A DNA stretch of 6,597 bases from an uncultured Alphaproteobacteria bacterium (GTDB lineage Bacteria; Pseudomonadota; Alphaproteobacteria; Rickettsiales; UBA1997): NCBI GenBank assembly GCA_903898475.1, contig CAIUFU010000162.1, forward strand, positions 1-6,597. Reading direction: 5' to 3'. Made by a program: the position numbers and the translations under genes. This document shows, in pieces, positions 5,486 through 6,597 of the stretch (positions within the stretch are counted from its first letter, which is position 1; every line of letters starts with the position of its first letter). The notes beneath the pieces were generated by a model. It saw only the letters and a list, made by a program, of their open reading frames with translations, was not told the DNA's origin and did not search any database.

Positions 5486-6519
5486 TGCAATTCATCGACG
5501 AAGCAAAAGTATGTTTAACGGCAGGTAACGGCGGTAACGGCGCTTCCAGTTTTAGACGTGAAAAATTCATCTCTCACGGCGGCCCAGACGGTGGCGATGG
5601 CGGCAGAGGTGCGAGCATTATTTTCGAAGCAATCAAAGATCTAAACACTTTGATCGATTTTCGTTTTCAACAAAACTTCATTGCTAAAAGCGGAATTCGT
5701 GGTCACGGCGCTAACAGGCACGGTCCTTCAGCTGATGATATGATTTTGAAAGTTCCAGTGGGCACCCAAATTTTTTCTGAAGATGAGCAATATCTTTTGT
5801 ATGATTTGAAAACCCACGGCGAAAGGTTTGTCGTTGCAAAAGGTGGCCGCGGTGGCCTTGGAAACGCTAATTTTAAAAGCTCAACTAATCGCGCTCCAAC
5901 CTTTGCGCAAGATGGTGAAGCGGGTGAATCGCTTTGGGTAAATTTAAAGTTAAAACTGCTTTCTGATTCAGGGTTGCTTGGCATGCCTAACGCCGGAAAA
6001 TCAACTTTCTTGGCGGCAACAACTCGCGCTAAACCAAAAATTGCTGATTATCCTTTTACCACTTTGCGCCCGCAACTTGGTGTGGTTTACGTTGATGGTC
6101 ATGAGTTTGTTTTGGCGGATATCCCGGGATTAATCAAAGGTGCTTCAGAAGGTCGTGGTTTAGGTGATCGTTTCTTGAAGCACGTTGAAAGATGCGGCGT
6201 TTTGCTGCACTTAATTGACGGTTCTGCCGAAGATGTGGTTGATAATTACAGCGTGATTCGTGACGAGCTTAAAGGTTACAGTCCGGAACTTTTGGAAAAG
6301 CCAGAAATCGTTGCGCTCAATAAAATCGACCTTTTAGACGAGGCTGATATCAAGAAAAAAATCACAAAACTAAAAGCTTTCCTCAAAAAACAAGGTGTTG
6401 CTAAGCCGCAAGTTTTTGCAATTTCTGGTGTTACAACCAAAGGCGTGGAAGAAGTGCTACGTGAGCTTTATAAAAAAATTGTTGAACACAGAAAATCACA
6501 AGATGAGCAAGAAAGCTAA
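5485..6519 (+). CDS. obgE: GTPase Obg (CgtA/ObgE), 50S ribosome assembly factor
   Basis: A conserved GTPase that binds the 50S subunit late in assembly and links ribosome maturation to growth and stringent response. At 344 residues it is typical. The glycine-rich Obg domain covers residues 1-158: it starts MQFIDEAKV and includes GNGGNGASSFRREKF (14-28), HGGPDGGDGGRG (31-42), KGGRGGLGNANFKS (119-132) and FAQDGEAGE (140-148). The G domain follows with G1 GMPNAGKST (166-174), switch I FTTLRPQLG (191-199), G3 DIPG (212-215) then LIKGASEGRGLGDRFLKHVERC, G4 NKID (279-282) and G5 AISGVTTKG (312-320). The lysine-rich tail ends at EQES, with no OCT domain of the Bacillus type. The ATG sits inside TAATG at the end of the previous gene with no clear Shine-Dalgarno sequence, suggesting reinitiation. 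The last 17 bases overlap the start of the SDR gene. All GTPase motifs look intact. Confidence 0.97.
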   Translation: MQFIDEAKVCLTAGNGGNGASSFRREKFISHGGPDGGDGGRGASIIFEAIKDLNTLIDFRFQQNFIAKSGIRGHGANRHGPSADDMILKVPVGTQIFSEDEQYLLYDLKTHGERFVVAKGGRGGLGNANFKSSTNRAPTFAQDGEAGESLWVNLKLKLLSDSGLLGMPNAGKSTFLAATTRAKPKIADYPFTTLRPQLGVVYVDGHEFVLADIPGLIKGASEGRGLGDRFLKHVERCGVLLHLIDGSAEDVVDNYSVIRDELKGYSPELLEKPEIVALNKIDLLDEADIKKKITKLKAFLKKQGVAKPQVFAISGVTTKGVEEVLRELYKKIVEHRKSQDEQES

Positions 6520-6597
6520 AAAATCAGGAACAGCATTAATTACGGGAGCGGCCAAAAGAATTGGTCGCGAGATTGCGCTAAATCTTGCTGAAATGGG
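6503..6597 (+). CDS. Short-chain dehydrogenase/reductase, pteridine reductase-like (FolM/PTR1 type), N-terminus only
   Basis: The frame opens at ATG 6503 inside the end of obg, in another reading frame, and runs off the right edge after 31 complete codons. A basic lead MSKKAKKSG precedes a Rossmann beta-strand and the NAD(P)-binding glycine motif: ALITGAAKRIGREIALNL (11-28), with Gly15 and Gly21 and the basic pair Lys18-Arg19 that usually favours NADPH. ALITGAAKRIGR closely resembles pteridine reductases such as Leishmania PTR1 (ALVTGAAKRLGR, from memory) and many alphaproteobacterial SDRs, so reduction of dihydropterin or dihydrofolate is a reasonable guess. Only the cofactor site is visible, so substrate cannot be decided. 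The 17-base overlap with obg suggests coupled translation. SDR membership is secure; the pteridine subgroup is tentative. Confidence 0.8.
   Translation, partial: MSKKAKKSGTALITGAAKRIGREIALNLAEM

Noticed and set aside
5703..5984. 93-codon open frame on the minus strand within obg
   Set aside because: It is a shadow of the glycine-rich Obg domain, as its proline-rich translation shows.

Overview
The window looks like chromosomal core DNA from a moderately AT-rich bacterium, most likely an alphaproteobacterium. The basis is the FabF, which carries the short insertion before its 'PKEQRK'-type segment that I associate with alphaproteobacterial FabF, together with the fabF-mltG adjacency common in that class. 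The genus cannot be named from this sequence. I see no rRNA, tRNA, CRISPR array, insertion sequence or convincing hairpin terminator. Coding density is very high, and the only non-coding stretches are about 78-79 bases each.

Layout: two gene sets diverge from a short intergenic region at 2924-3002. The leftward set is a family 2 glycosyltransferase (2923-2174), fabF (2095-815) and mltG (813 to beyond the left edge). The rightward set is a flavoprotein of the succinate dehydrogenase/fumarate reductase type (3003-4775), a degenerate inositol-monophosphatase-family protein (4775-5485), the ribosome-assembly GTPase Obg (5485-6519), and the first 31 codons of a short-chain dehydrogenase resembling pteridine reductases (6503 to beyond the right edge). 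The rightward genes are chained by overlaps: two TAATG stop/start junctions and one 17-base overlap. They are probably one transcript with coupled translation.

Functional reading: the leftward set concerns the envelope, with fatty acid elongation (FabF), termination of peptidoglycan glycan strands (MltG) and probably sugar transfer to a lipid carrier. The rightward set is mixed: central metabolism (SdhA-like), a phosphatase fold that has lost most of its metal and catalytic residues, ribosome maturation (Obg) and pteridine or other carbonyl reduction (SDR). The oddest points are the SdhA-like protein without visible partner subunits, the apparently dead phosphatase next to obg, the overlapping divergent promoters, and the lack of a recognisable Shine-Dalgarno sequence before any of the seven start codons.
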